34,163 nt of DNA from Ruminococcus sp. (GTDB taxonomy: Bacteria; Bacillota; Clostridia; Oscillospirales; Ruminococcaceae): positions 1-34,163 of the forward strand of contig JAKSQV010000016.1 in NCBI GenBank assembly GCA_024403935.1, written 5' to 3'. This document shows positions 8,165 through 15,787 of this stretch, in pieces. Position numbers and translations under genes: made by a program. The stretch's first letter is position 1; every line of letters begins with the position of its first letter. Below the pieces are notes generated by a model that worked only from the letters and a program-made list of their open reading frames with translations, was not told the DNA's origin and made no database searches.

Positions 8165-9364
8165 TTACTTTGAGATGAGCTCAAGTGTATCTCTTGCGAT
8201 AAGAAGCTCCTCGTTTGTAGGTACTATCCATACCTCGATCTTTGAATCGGGAGTAGAAAGCTTTGTGAGCTTGCCTCTTATAGAGCGGTTGAGCTCCTTG
8301 TCGATCTTGATTCCGAAGTAATCCATACCTGTGCATACGCCCTCACGTACTTCCCATGAGTTCTCGCCGATGCCGCCTGTAAAGAGGATGGCATCAAGAC
8401 CGTTCATGGCAGCAGCATAAGAACCGATGTACTTCTGTATCTCATATACGAGCATATCAGAAACGAGCTGTGCTCTTTCATTGCCCTCGTTTGCAGCAGA
8501 CTGAACATCACGGTTATCCGAGCCTACGCCGGATACTCCGAGGAAGCCGGACTTCTTGTTCATGTACTCACTCATCTCTGAGGGAGTAAAGCCGTGCTTG
8601 TCCGCAACAAATGTAACAGCTGAAGGATCAACCGAGCCTGTACGTGTTCCCATTACAACACCGTCAAGAGGAGTGAAGCCCATTGAAGTATCAACAGACT
8701 TTCCGCCGTCAACAGCTGTGATAGATGAGCCGTTTCCGAGGTGGCAGGATACTATCTTGAGATCCTTGACATCCTTGCCCATAGCTTCTGCGAGAGCCTT
8801 GGATACAAAACGGTGAGATGTGCCGTGGAAGCCGTACTTTCTTACGTGGTAGTTCTCATAGTCATCATAAGGAAGTCCGAACATAAATGCCTTTGGGGGC
8901 ATTGTCTGGTGGAATGCTGTATCAAATACAACGACCTGCGGTACATTTGCAGGGATAACGCTCTTGCAGGCACGGAGTGCAAGTGCATGAGCATGATTGT
9001 GTACGGGAGCAAGCTCGCGGAGCTCGTCTATCTTTTCGATTATCTCATCAGTTACGAGAACAGACTTATCGAAAACATCAGCTCCCTGTACTATACGGTG
9101 ACCAACAGCGGAAATTTCTTCCATGCTGTCGATTACCTTTGCATCGCTCTTTGTAAGAGCCTCAACAAGCTTCATGAAAGCTTCGGTATGTGTCGGGAAA
9201 GCACAGTCCTCATCGAGAGTTCTTCCGTCAGCAGCCTTGTGTGCGATATGTCCGTCGATTCCGATACGGTCGCAGTTGCCCTTTGCGAGTACGCTCTCAT
9301 CTTCCATATTGATGAGCTGGTACTTGAGTGAAGAGCTTCCTGCGTTAACAACTAAGATTATCAT
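8165..9364 (-). CDS. ackA: Acetate kinase
   Basis: 399 residues, standard length. It interconverts acetyl phosphate plus ADP with acetate plus ATP, the final ATP-yielding step of fermentation. ASKHA-fold markers are complete: NAGSSSLKYQL at 7-17, KYGFHGTSH, SCHLGNGSSITA, DTSMGFTPLDGVVMGTRTG and FTGGIGENS near the C-terminus. It is monocistronic, with a sigma-A promoter just upstream and a strong terminator downstream. A phosphotransacetylase gene is not adjacent. Confidence 0.97.
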   Translation of the reverse strand: MIILVVNAGSSSLKYQLINMEDESVLAKGNCDRIGIDGHIAHKAADGRTLDEDCAFPTHTEAFMKLVEALTKSDAKVIDSMEEISAVGHRIVQGADVFDKSVLVTDEIIEKIDELRELAPVHNHAHALALRACKSVIPANVPQVVVFDTAFHQTMPPKAFMFGLPYDDYENYHVRKYGFHGTSHRFVSKALAEAMGKDVKDLKIVSCHLGNGSSITAVDGGKSVDTSMGFTPLDGVVMGTRTGSVDPSAVTFVADKHGFTPSEMSEYMNKKSGFLGVSGVGSDNRDVQSAANEGNERAQLVSDMLVYEIQKYIGSYAAAMNGLDAILFTGGIGENSWEVREGVCTGMDYFGIKIDKELNRSIRGKLTKLSTPDSKIEVWIVPTNEELLIARDTLELISK

Positions 9365-9402
9365 AATGCAGATTCCTTTCAGATTAATATTTTGCGTATG
9401 AT

Positions 9403-9431
9403 ATTATACCACAAAATTCCTCATAATGCAA
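9403..9431 (-). promoter_or_regulatory. Promoter of ackA
   Basis: Minus strand: TTGCAT, 17-base spacer, TATAAT with extended -10 (TGG-TATAAT). The leader to the ATG is about 35 bases and carries AAAGGA as ribosome site. Confidence 0.75.
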
Positions 9432-9550
9432 CAAAAAGATAATTATATTTCTGATTTAACAATCGAGCCTCTTTGCGATGATAGTCTCCACAGAGGCGAA
9501 GCTGTCAGTTATTCAGCGTTCTGCCGCTGAAAACTACATTTTCTCATTCA

Positions 9551-9802
9551 TCATCTGAACAGTGAAAAAACCTTCTTCTCATACTGCTCCGACTCTATGG
9601 ACAACACCTTGTAGCCGTCCTCCTCTATGACAGCTCTGATACGTTCCTCATCAAGCGGATGCTCCGAGATCACCTCGGTAATACCGCTCTCATGGGAGGA
9701 AGTCACCTTCTTCACGTCAAAGCTGCCGCTTATAGCTTCGTTTACGTGCGCCTCGCAGTGTCCGCACATCATGCCTTCTATTTTAAGCGTAGTTTTTATC
9801 AT
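9551..9802 (-). CDS. HMA-domain heavy-metal-binding protein (copper chaperone-like)
   Basis: 83 residues. A single HMA ferredoxin-like domain with the metal-binding motif MMCGHC (Cys13, Cys16). Small soluble proteins of this type usually carry Cu(I) to a P-type ATPase; no such ATPase is in the window. The ATG at 9802 is chosen because AGGAGGTG lies six bases upstream; an in-frame start at 9847 would add 15 residues and overlap the helicase gene. The start is 41 bases after the helicase stop, so it may be read through from the TerB-ATPase-helicase operon. No strong terminator is seen in the roughly 100 bases after its stop. Confidence 0.85.
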   Translation of the reverse strand: MIKTTLKIEGMMCGHCEAHVNEAISGSFDVKKVTSSHESGITEVISEHPLDEERIRAVIEEDGYKVLSIESEQYEKKVFSLFR

Positions 9803-9843
9803 GATCAACACCTCCTTAATTTTATATTTCAGGCATATAATTG

Positions 9844-12096
9844 TCAAGCCTCACTGCTGCCTGACAACTCCGCCGACCATTCGGCTATGCGCTCTTTCAT
9901 GCCGCTGATGTCGAGTATACCGTACGCAAAGCCCTTGCGGACAAGCTCGGGCGGTACATATTGGTCATACTTCTCAAACAGCGGTACCTCGTTCGGATAT
10001 ACAAGCTCTAACGGATCAAAGCTGACCTGTGCCTCCTCGGCGAGTATACGGAAGAATTCCTCGGGCTGCACCTTCATGGTGAACTGTATGTAATACGGAC
10101 GTGCCGAATCCATGCCGCGCAATCCGAGCCTTTCGGCACAGCGGAGCTTCAGGAAGCGTTCCATTGCGAAAAATGCATACGTTCCGAGCCACGGGAACAA
10201 TGCCCACATATTTCCGCCGAGACATATCAGCGGCGTATCCGTCAAGCCCGAATTGCGGGCTGACTGCCGTCCCTGCTCAAGCCGCAGAACTGCGTTCTTC
10301 ATCAGATATGGGTAGCTCATATCCTCGCGCAGCACCTGCCGCATACGGAGAAGTATCTTCGTGTTGATGTCTCCGGGACAGTCGCCGAAGTATGCAGGCA
10401 CCTTGCCTTTTATCTTTTCACAGTATACAAGACGGCGTTTGTGGTCTATCTCCTCGACAAGCCATACGTGTCCTGCTATCGCAAGCTTTTCGCCTACCGG
10501 CGGCGGACTCACGACAGTACCGAGCTCCTGTGAATCCCAGCGGACTGTGTACTCCTCATTTTCCTGAAATACCGCATAGAATTTGAAGCTGTTTATAATC
10601 CTCTCGCCTGCAAGTCCTACGATGAGTCCGCCCTCCTCCGTTCGCTGGATATGCTCTGTCTCAAGCAGATGACAAAGCAGGATGCGGAAATCATCCTGTG
10701 AAATGCGGTGGAAGTATTTCAGCGACAGCACCCGCGATGCAAGCTGTGCAGGTGTCAGCTCGCCGTTTGAAGCAAGCGTGCTCATGGTCTGGTGATACAG
10801 AAGCGAAAATGGCAGTCGGTCAAGCTTTGGCGGCTCTACCCAGTGCTCCTCCGCATATACCTGTATCAGAGCTATCCCCTGTATCAGCGTCCACGGAACT
10901 GTCTCAGGAAGCATTGAGCGCGGCTCGGGAAGCTCCTCGCGTATAACGAACCACATTTCGGGCGGCAGGTCGCGCCTGCCTGTGCGTCCCATGCGCTGAA
11001 GGAATGACGAAACTGTAAACGGCGCATTTACCTGAAAGGCTCTTTCAAGCCTGCCTATGTCGATGCCAAGCTCAAGAGTAGCCGTTGTACATGTTGTCAT
11101 AAAGATGTCATCATCCTTCATCGCTGCTTCTGCTGTCTCGCGGTATGCAGCGGAAAGGTTGCCGTGATGTATAAGGAATCGGTCCGGCTCATGTTTTGCC
11201 TCGCAGTATGAACGGAGCGTGGTCGTGGCAGCCTCGCACTCCTCGCGTGAATTAAGGAATACGAGGCACTTTTTGCCGCGTGTATGCTCGAAGATATACC
11301 CCATTCCTGCATCGGCGTGCTCCGGAGCAGTATCCGTTTTCTCCTCAGGAACGGGCAGAGCTTCCACCTCCGCACCATCAGCGGGCTGATTCTCCTGCGA
11401 AATGTAGAAGTGCTCCATAGAAAGCCGCCACTTCACCTTTTTGCCTTCAATACGCGGTATTATCGTACCTCTGCCTGTACCGGAGGCAAGGAACTCTCCT
11501 GCAGCTTCAAGGTCGCCGATTGTTGCAGACAGACCTATCCTGCGCGGATTTGCTCCTGACAGTCTGCAAAGACGCTCTATCAGACAGAGCGTCTGTCCGC
11601 CGCGGTCACCGCGCATGAGCGAGTGCACCTCGTCAATGACGATAAAGCGCAGGTCACCGAACAGCTTCGGTATCAGCGAGTGCTTACGCAGCAGCATGGC
11701 TTCCAGAGATTCGGGTGTTATCTGCAATATACCCGAAGGATTTTTCAGCATCTTCGCCTTATGAGACTGTGCCGCATCGCCGTGCCAGTGCCATACAGGT
11801 ATATCCGCTTCCTCGCATAGCTCCGTCAGCCGCGTGAACTGGTCATTTATCAGGGCTTTCAGCGGTCCGATATACAATGCTCCCACCGAGCGCGGCATAT
11901 CCTCAGTAAAAAGAGTAAGTACCGGAAAAAAAGCAGCTTCTGTCTTGCCGGAGGCTGTCGATGCCGAAAGCAATACGTTTTCATCGGTGTTGAATATTGC
12001 TTCACCCGCAGCAGCCTGTATCGCGCGGAGCGACTCCCAGCCGTTCCGATATATGAAATCCTGAACAAACGGCGCATATCGGTCAAAAACGTTCAT
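9844..12096 (-). CDS. Lhr-like superfamily 2 DEAD/DEAH helicase (BrxHI-like)
   Basis: 750 residues. SF2 motifs: Walker A STASGKTEA with Lys51, motif II DEVH at 155-158, motif III SAT at 190-192, motif V ATLELGIDIG at 339-348 and motif VI QRMGRTGR at 367-374. The region after about residue 380 resembles the winged-helix and core extension of Lhr-type helicases, which are 3'-5' DNA/RNA helicases. It is far shorter than full-length Lhr (about 1500 residues) and near the size of BrxHI of BREX type 2. The ATG has GAGGGGGG upstream. It is the third gene of an operon with a BrxD-like ATPase and a TerB-domain protein, so a role in DNA handling or defence with those partners is inferred. Confidence 0.85.
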   Translation of the reverse strand: MNVFDRYAPFVQDFIYRNGWESLRAIQAAAGEAIFNTDENVLLSASTASGKTEAAFFPVLTLFTEDMPRSVGALYIGPLKALINDQFTRLTELCEEADIPVWHWHGDAAQSHKAKMLKNPSGILQITPESLEAMLLRKHSLIPKLFGDLRFIVIDEVHSLMRGDRGGQTLCLIERLCRLSGANPRRIGLSATIGDLEAAGEFLASGTGRGTIIPRIEGKKVKWRLSMEHFYISQENQPADGAEVEALPVPEEKTDTAPEHADAGMGYIFEHTRGKKCLVFLNSREECEAATTTLRSYCEAKHEPDRFLIHHGNLSAAYRETAEAAMKDDDIFMTTCTTATLELGIDIGRLERAFQVNAPFTVSSFLQRMGRTGRRDLPPEMWFVIREELPEPRSMLPETVPWTLIQGIALIQVYAEEHWVEPPKLDRLPFSLLYHQTMSTLASNGELTPAQLASRVLSLKYFHRISQDDFRILLCHLLETEHIQRTEEGGLIVGLAGERIINSFKFYAVFQENEEYTVRWDSQELGTVVSPPPVGEKLAIAGHVWLVEEIDHKRRLVYCEKIKGKVPAYFGDCPGDINTKILLRMRQVLREDMSYPYLMKNAVLRLEQGRQSARNSGLTDTPLICLGGNMWALFPWLGTYAFFAMERFLKLRCAERLGLRGMDSARPYYIQFTMKVQPEEFFRILAEEAQVSFDPLELVYPNEVPLFEKYDQYVPPELVRKGFAYGILDISGMKERIAEWSAELSGSSEA

Positions 12097-12133
12097 CCTG
12101 TCCCCCCTCGGAGCTGATATGTAATCTCAATTC

Positions 12134-13459
12134 TCATATCTCGAACTCTGCAAACTCGTCCTCGGTGCTCTCCTGCGATACTGAGGACGGCATATTCTCT
12201 GACATTATGAATTCACTGATATTGATGTGCGGATTCTGGTATACGATGTCAAGAAGCTCTATGAAATCGCGTATCACCTCACGCGGTGTGATGTGGCTGT
12301 CCGAGCCGATACGTCCGAATTCAAGCTTGATGAAGGCCACCATGTCCTCCTGTGTGATGTGTCGCTCGTAGCCGAAAAGTCCTGCATGGATGTCGGCAAG
12401 CTTCTCGGTGAGGACAAGCATCTCCTCATAAGTGAGCGGTGTGAGATGTATGACGGGCGCAAGCATATCCTTTACGCCTTCCCTGCCGAATCTTCCCTCG
12501 GCAAGCCGTGAACGCAGAGCCTCGTAGCTGTAGACTCCGCGCCGCGTATCCTCGATACACTGCGGAGTTCCTCCCATTATTATACCGAGATGCTTTGCCT
12601 TGCCCTGAAGTGTGTCATTGTACATGGTGAGAATCTTTTCATAGTTGTACTGGCGCGTAATTGCGTTAGGTATCTTGTATATATTCACAAGCTCGTCAAT
12701 GAGCACAAGCAGTCCGCTGTATCCTGCACGCGTCAGAAAGGCGGCAAAGAGCTTGATATACTCATACCAGTCGTCATCCGTGATAATGATATTCACACCG
12801 AGGTCATTCTTCGCTTCGGTCTTGGTAGTGTATTCGCCGCGGAACCACTTCACTACCTTTGCCTTGCTCTCGTCATCGCCTGCCGCATACGAACGGTAGT
12901 ATATCGTCAGCAGCTTTGCAAAGTCGAAGCCGTGTACCATTTCATTCAGTGCTGCTATTACCTCGAATATCTTCTTCTCAACAGCAGCTTCAAACTGCGG
13001 TGAATCAGCGGAAAGCCCCGTTTCGGCGGCTGTTTCCGACTGCACGCTGCTTATCCAGCGGTCGAGGATAAGCGTGAGAGCTCCGCCGTCGGGACGCGTC
13101 TTTGTGGACATATTGCGTATGAGCTCCTTGTACGTGGCAATTCCCTGCCCCTTTGTGCCCTGGAGACGCCGCTCGGGAGAGAGGTCGGCATCGACTACGA
13201 CAAAGCCTCTGTCCATAACGTGAGCACGTATCGTCTGAAGAAGAAAGCTCTTTCCGCTTCCGTATTTTCCCACAATGAAGCGGAAGGATGCTCCCCCGTC
13301 CTCAATTATGTCCACATCGTGGAGCAGAGCGTCTATCTCGACTTCTCTCCCGACGGTTATGTATGGCAGTCCTATCCTCGGAACAACGCCGCCCTTAAGC
13401 GAATTTATTACTGCGGAAGCTATTCGCTTCGGCACAGCCGGTCTGTTATTTTCAGGCAT
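12134..13459 (-). CDS. BrxC/BrxD-type P-loop ATPase (DUF2791-like)
   Basis: 441 residues. AAA+/STAND-like P-loop protein with Walker A VGKYGSGKSF at 63-72 and Walker B LVLIDE at 251-256, followed by a sensor-like IIMGGTPQ. The N-terminal IGLPYITVGRE segment and DADLSPERRL block match the family used as the ATPase of BREX type 2 (BrxD) and of related orphan cassettes. The ATG at 13459 has AAGAGGTG six bases upstream; a GTG nine bases further up is in frame but would sit in that ribosome site. It starts 12 bases after the TerB gene stop and ends 37 bases before the helicase. No methyltransferase or PglZ gene lies nearby. Confidence 0.83.
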   Translation of the reverse strand: MPENNRPAVPKRIASAVINSLKGGVVPRIGLPYITVGREVEIDALLHDVDIIEDGGASFRFIVGKYGSGKSFLLQTIRAHVMDRGFVVVDADLSPERRLQGTKGQGIATYKELIRNMSTKTRPDGGALTLILDRWISSVQSETAAETGLSADSPQFEAAVEKKIFEVIAALNEMVHGFDFAKLLTIYYRSYAAGDDESKAKVVKWFRGEYTTKTEAKNDLGVNIIITDDDWYEYIKLFAAFLTRAGYSGLLVLIDELVNIYKIPNAITRQYNYEKILTMYNDTLQGKAKHLGIIMGGTPQCIEDTRRGVYSYEALRSRLAEGRFGREGVKDMLAPVIHLTPLTYEEMLVLTEKLADIHAGLFGYERHITQEDMVAFIKLEFGRIGSDSHITPREVIRDFIELLDIVYQNPHINISEFIMSENMPSSVSQESTEDEFAEFEI

Positions 13460-13471
13460 TGTATTCACCTC

Positions 13472-14959
13472 TTATATATAGTTTTTAAGCTCTTCGGCGT
13501 AGTCCGCGATGACCTCGGGAACATCTGCGGTGCAGTCGATGACCGTATCTGCAAAAACATCGTAAAGCTTGTCATTAATGCTGTCTGCGAGCAGTGACGG
13601 CATAACGCCTGCCCCCTTTGCGGCAGACGACCAGTCCCCTCCCTCAAGCAGCACGCGAAGAAAGAGCCTTTCGCTGTCATCAAGCGGAGTGTCGCTCACT
13701 GCTTCATCAGCCTTTACGGGAAAATTCTCAGGCTCGGGTGTGGGAACATCAGGCTCCTCGTCAACTATCAGTCTGTCTCGTGTAACATCGGCGGCAGCCC
13801 GTATCCCTGCGAGCTTTGAAAGGTCGATCTCGATCCTTTTCGCTTCGGAAAGCCGCTTCTCCGCATCTATTTCATCAAGCACCTTTTTTATCAGCTCTGC
13901 CGTTGACTTGGATACCTCCGCAGGTCTGAGCCTGTATCGGAAATCATAACGCTCACGCATCAGGTGATCGAGCATCTTCATCAGCTCACCGAGCTGCTGG
14001 CTGCGGCTCCTGCTGCCGTAATACCGGTAACACCGCCACACGCCGTTGCGGCAGGTGTAGGTGTGTATGAGATTCAATGTGTAGTCCGTACTGCGGACGG
14101 TGTTTCTGTCGTAGAATACCGCCGACTCGAAAAGTCGGCAGTTCATCTCGGTGGGATGCCCGAAAAGCTTGTCACACAGTGACTTCTTTCTGTGTCCGCG
14201 GAAAAACTCAGACAGGCTGCGGAACACTCTTACTGCCGCAGTTTTAAATTCTGCGGCATTTGCAATGTAATAACGTGACTGTCCGAACGGATAGCCCGAG
14301 AGGTAATCAAGTGCGGCAAACAGTTCGTCGTCCGAGCTCTCCTCCCAGTTCAGCAGTCTCAGCAATGAGCTGTCATACAGCATATCAGGCATATCCGCAA
14401 TGCTCTGCGGGTCAAGCTGTTCGTATACGCAGTAATCGACCGTCCACTGGTGCAGATGCTTTTTCAGTTCTGCGTTCGTACCGCCGTATGCTTCCGCAAG
14501 GCGCTTCAGCAATACGATACGTTCCTGCGGTGATTCAGCTCCTATGCCGTTTATCAGTTCGTAGGCACGCATATACACAAACGGTATCGGAGCAGCGGCA
14601 TATTCGTTTTTCCAAAGCCGTGCCCTCCACGAAAAAAAGCCGCGGAGCTGTTCTGTTTCAAGGTCACGGTAGGTAGGATAATACCGTACGAAGTCTGACG
14701 TATACTCATATACATCGCTGAAATCCTCCATGAATCTGCCCTGAGTATAGAACAGCCACGCAGAGGTCTTCCAGTAAGCCTCAGGCGTGTACGCGAGAGC
14801 TTTCATATCCTTTATCTTCTGCGGTGTTTCGGGAGTCTGTATCTGTGAGGCGCGTTTCAGTATCGGCTGGTCGGTGTATACTTTATCGCGGAATGCACGG
14901 CTCCCGAGCAGCTTTTCATCGTGCAGCACAGAATCAAGTATGTCTTTCACGTCCGACAT
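13472..14959 (-). CDS. TerB_N/TerB_C domain protein, first gene of helicase cassette
   Basis: 495 residues. An N-terminal TerB_N-type region covers roughly residues 60-260 with the marker block YRDLETEQLRGFFSWRARL (97-115) and VYMRAYELINGIG. A TerB_C-like tail occupies about the last 75 residues (LPxSLLADSIND-type block and a DVPEVIADYAEEL end). TerB domains were named from tellurite-resistance loci, but this protein has no link to a tellurite operon here; partners are an ATPase and a helicase. The ATG at 14959 has AAGGGGG seven bases upstream; a GTG two codons earlier is possible. The predicted role is an adaptor or sensor for the cassette. The family call is good, the function unknown. Confidence 0.8.
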   Translation of the reverse strand: MSDVKDILDSVLHDEKLLGSRAFRDKVYTDQPILKRASQIQTPETPQKIKDMKALAYTPEAYWKTSAWLFYTQGRFMEDFSDVYEYTSDFVRYYPTYRDLETEQLRGFFSWRARLWKNEYAAAPIPFVYMRAYELINGIGAESPQERIVLLKRLAEAYGGTNAELKKHLHQWTVDYCVYEQLDPQSIADMPDMLYDSSLLRLLNWEESSDDELFAALDYLSGYPFGQSRYYIANAAEFKTAAVRVFRSLSEFFRGHRKKSLCDKLFGHPTEMNCRLFESAVFYDRNTVRSTDYTLNLIHTYTCRNGVWRCYRYYGSRSRSQQLGELMKMLDHLMRERYDFRYRLRPAEVSKSTAELIKKVLDEIDAEKRLSEAKRIEIDLSKLAGIRAAADVTRDRLIVDEEPDVPTPEPENFPVKADEAVSDTPLDDSERLFLRVLLEGGDWSSAAKGAGVMPSLLADSINDKLYDVFADTVIDCTADVPEVIADYAEELKNYI

Positions 14960-14992
14960 TTTCACGCCCCCTTTTCAATATCTTTACCTTTT

Positions 14993-15021
14993 ATTATAGC
15001 ACAGCTTCTGCCGATTGTCAA
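14993..15021 (-). promoter_or_regulatory. Consensus sigma-A promoter of the TerB-ATPase-helicase operon
   Basis: Minus strand: exact TTGACA, 17-base spacer, exact TATAAT, with extended -10 (TGC-TATAAT). The leader is about 27 bases. The match suggests strong constitutive transcription unless a repressor acts. Confidence 0.88.
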
Positions 15022-15046
15022 ACCTTTGTTCGCCGTATAAAATATA

Positions 15047-15075
15047 TTGCACAAACTGATCTGATGTGATATAAT
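15047..15075 (+). promoter_or_regulatory. Promoter of the PNPOx-like gene
   Basis: TTGCAC, 17-base spacer, TATAAT, extended -10 (TGA-TATAAT). It is back-to-back with the TerB operon promoter, with 25 bases between the two -35 boxes. Confidence 0.75.
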
Positions 15076-15105
15076 TGCTGTATCATACAAGCGACAGATC
15101 AGTTT
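15053..15105 (+). promoter_or_regulatory. Inverted repeat around the PNPOx-like promoter (candidate operator)
   Basis: AAACTGATCT at 15053-15062 lies in the promoter spacer, and its exact reverse complement AGATCAGTTT is at 15096-15105, downstream of the expected start of transcription. The arms flank the -10 box with 33 bases between them. Operator function is inferred. Confidence 0.4.
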
Positions 15106-15146
15106 TGACATACTCATTCACAATTAAATTTGTCAGGAGGAAGAAA

Positions 15147-15581
15147 ATGGAATTACTGAATGATAGAATTGAAAAAATTCTGACGGAGCGCTTTTCAAAG
15201 GACAGCCTCATCTCTTTGGCAACGGCAGTTGATAATATGCCTTATGTCCGTACTGTTGATGCCTTTTACGCCAATGGTTCATTCTATGTTCTGACACACG
15301 CCTTGTCAAACAAGATGAAACAAATTCAGGTCAATCCGCATGTTGCAATTTCAGGAGACTGGTTTACAGCTGCCGGAACAGGTATCAGCCTTGGCTATTT
15401 CGGCAAAGAGGAAAACAAAGAGATCGCAGATACAATGAAATACTATTTTTCCGAGTGGATAGATAACGGTCATAATAACTTTGACGATGAGAACACCATA
15501 ATTCTTCAGATCAGATTAGTCAAAGGTACGGTAGTATCAGATAACAAATGGATCGATATTGACTTTACAGAAGCAACTTGA
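15147..15581 (+). CDS. Pyridoxamine 5'-phosphate oxidase-like flavin-binding protein
   Basis: 144 residues, the size of a single split-barrel PNPOx-like domain. The N-terminal helix precedes a LISLATAVDNMPYVRTVDA strand pair and a GSFYVLTHALSNKMKQI block, where related proteins contact FMN and shape the barrel. Members bind FMN, F420 or haem and reduce varied substrates; which one applies here is unknown, and it is probably not the true PdxH. The ATG at 15147 follows AGGAGG closely. The coding sequence is more A/T-rich in codon choice than its neighbours, which hints at transfer. Monocistronic, with its own promoter and terminator. Confidence 0.75.
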   Translation: MELLNDRIEKILTERFSKDSLISLATAVDNMPYVRTVDAFYANGSFYVLTHALSNKMKQIQVNPHVAISGDWFTAAGTGISLGYFGKEENKEIADTMKYYFSEWIDNGHNNFDDENTIILQIRLVKGTVVSDNKWIDIDFTEAT

Positions 15582-15643
15582 ACCGTCTTTTGCTCACCTG
15601 TTGATCGGCAGGCCGCCGGACTGACACGTATCAATACCGCATA

Positions 15644-15670
15644 AGCAGCCGTGTGACCGGCTGCTTTTTT
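15644..15670 (+). terminator. Intrinsic terminator after the PNPOx-like gene
   Basis: 8-bp stem AGCAGCCG/CGGCTGCT with a 6-base loop, followed by TTTTT. It lies about 60 bases after the stop codon. Confidence 0.88.
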
Positions 15671-15723
15671 GTACCCCGTTAAGAGACTGCCGGACGCAGA
15701 AAGAACAAAACTTCGGATCTCTC

Positions 15724-15752
15724 TTGATTTTTCATTTGCGGTGTGATATAAT
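15724..15752 (+). promoter_or_regulatory. Promoter of the umuC-like gene
   Basis: TTGATT, 17-base spacer, TATAAT, extended -10 (TGA-TATAAT). The transcript would start about 30 bases before the GTG start codon. Confidence 0.72.
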
Positions 15753-15759
15753 ACAGTGA

Positions 15760-15771
15760 GAACATACTTTC
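15760..15771 (+). promoter_or_regulatory. Degenerate LexA (DinR)-box-like site
   Basis: GAAC-ATAC-TTTC lies at the expected transcription start. The Gram-positive LexA consensus has GAAC-N4-GTTC as core, so one core base differs, and the flanking bases on both sides also deviate. The gene type (Y-family polymerase) makes SOS control plausible; the site alone is weak evidence. Confidence 0.35.
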
Positions 15772-15787
15772 TTCAGGAGGTGATGAC

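Noticed and set aside
9480-9550. Small hairpins (TTCAGCG/CGCTGAA and GCCTCT/AGAGGC) after the HMA gene as terminators
   Set aside because: Stems are short or loops large, and no T-run follows on the minus strand.
9803-9850. TTGACA - 17 bases - TAAAAT on the minus strand overlapping the helicase stop codon, as a private promoter for the HMA gene
   Set aside because: Transcription would start inside the AGGAGG ribosome site of the HMA gene, leaving too little leader; read-through from the helicase gene is at least as likely.
13472-14959. Tellurite resistance as the function of the TerB-domain gene
   Set aside because: The domain name is historical; no TerC, TerD or TelA gene is nearby and the partners are an ATPase and a helicase.
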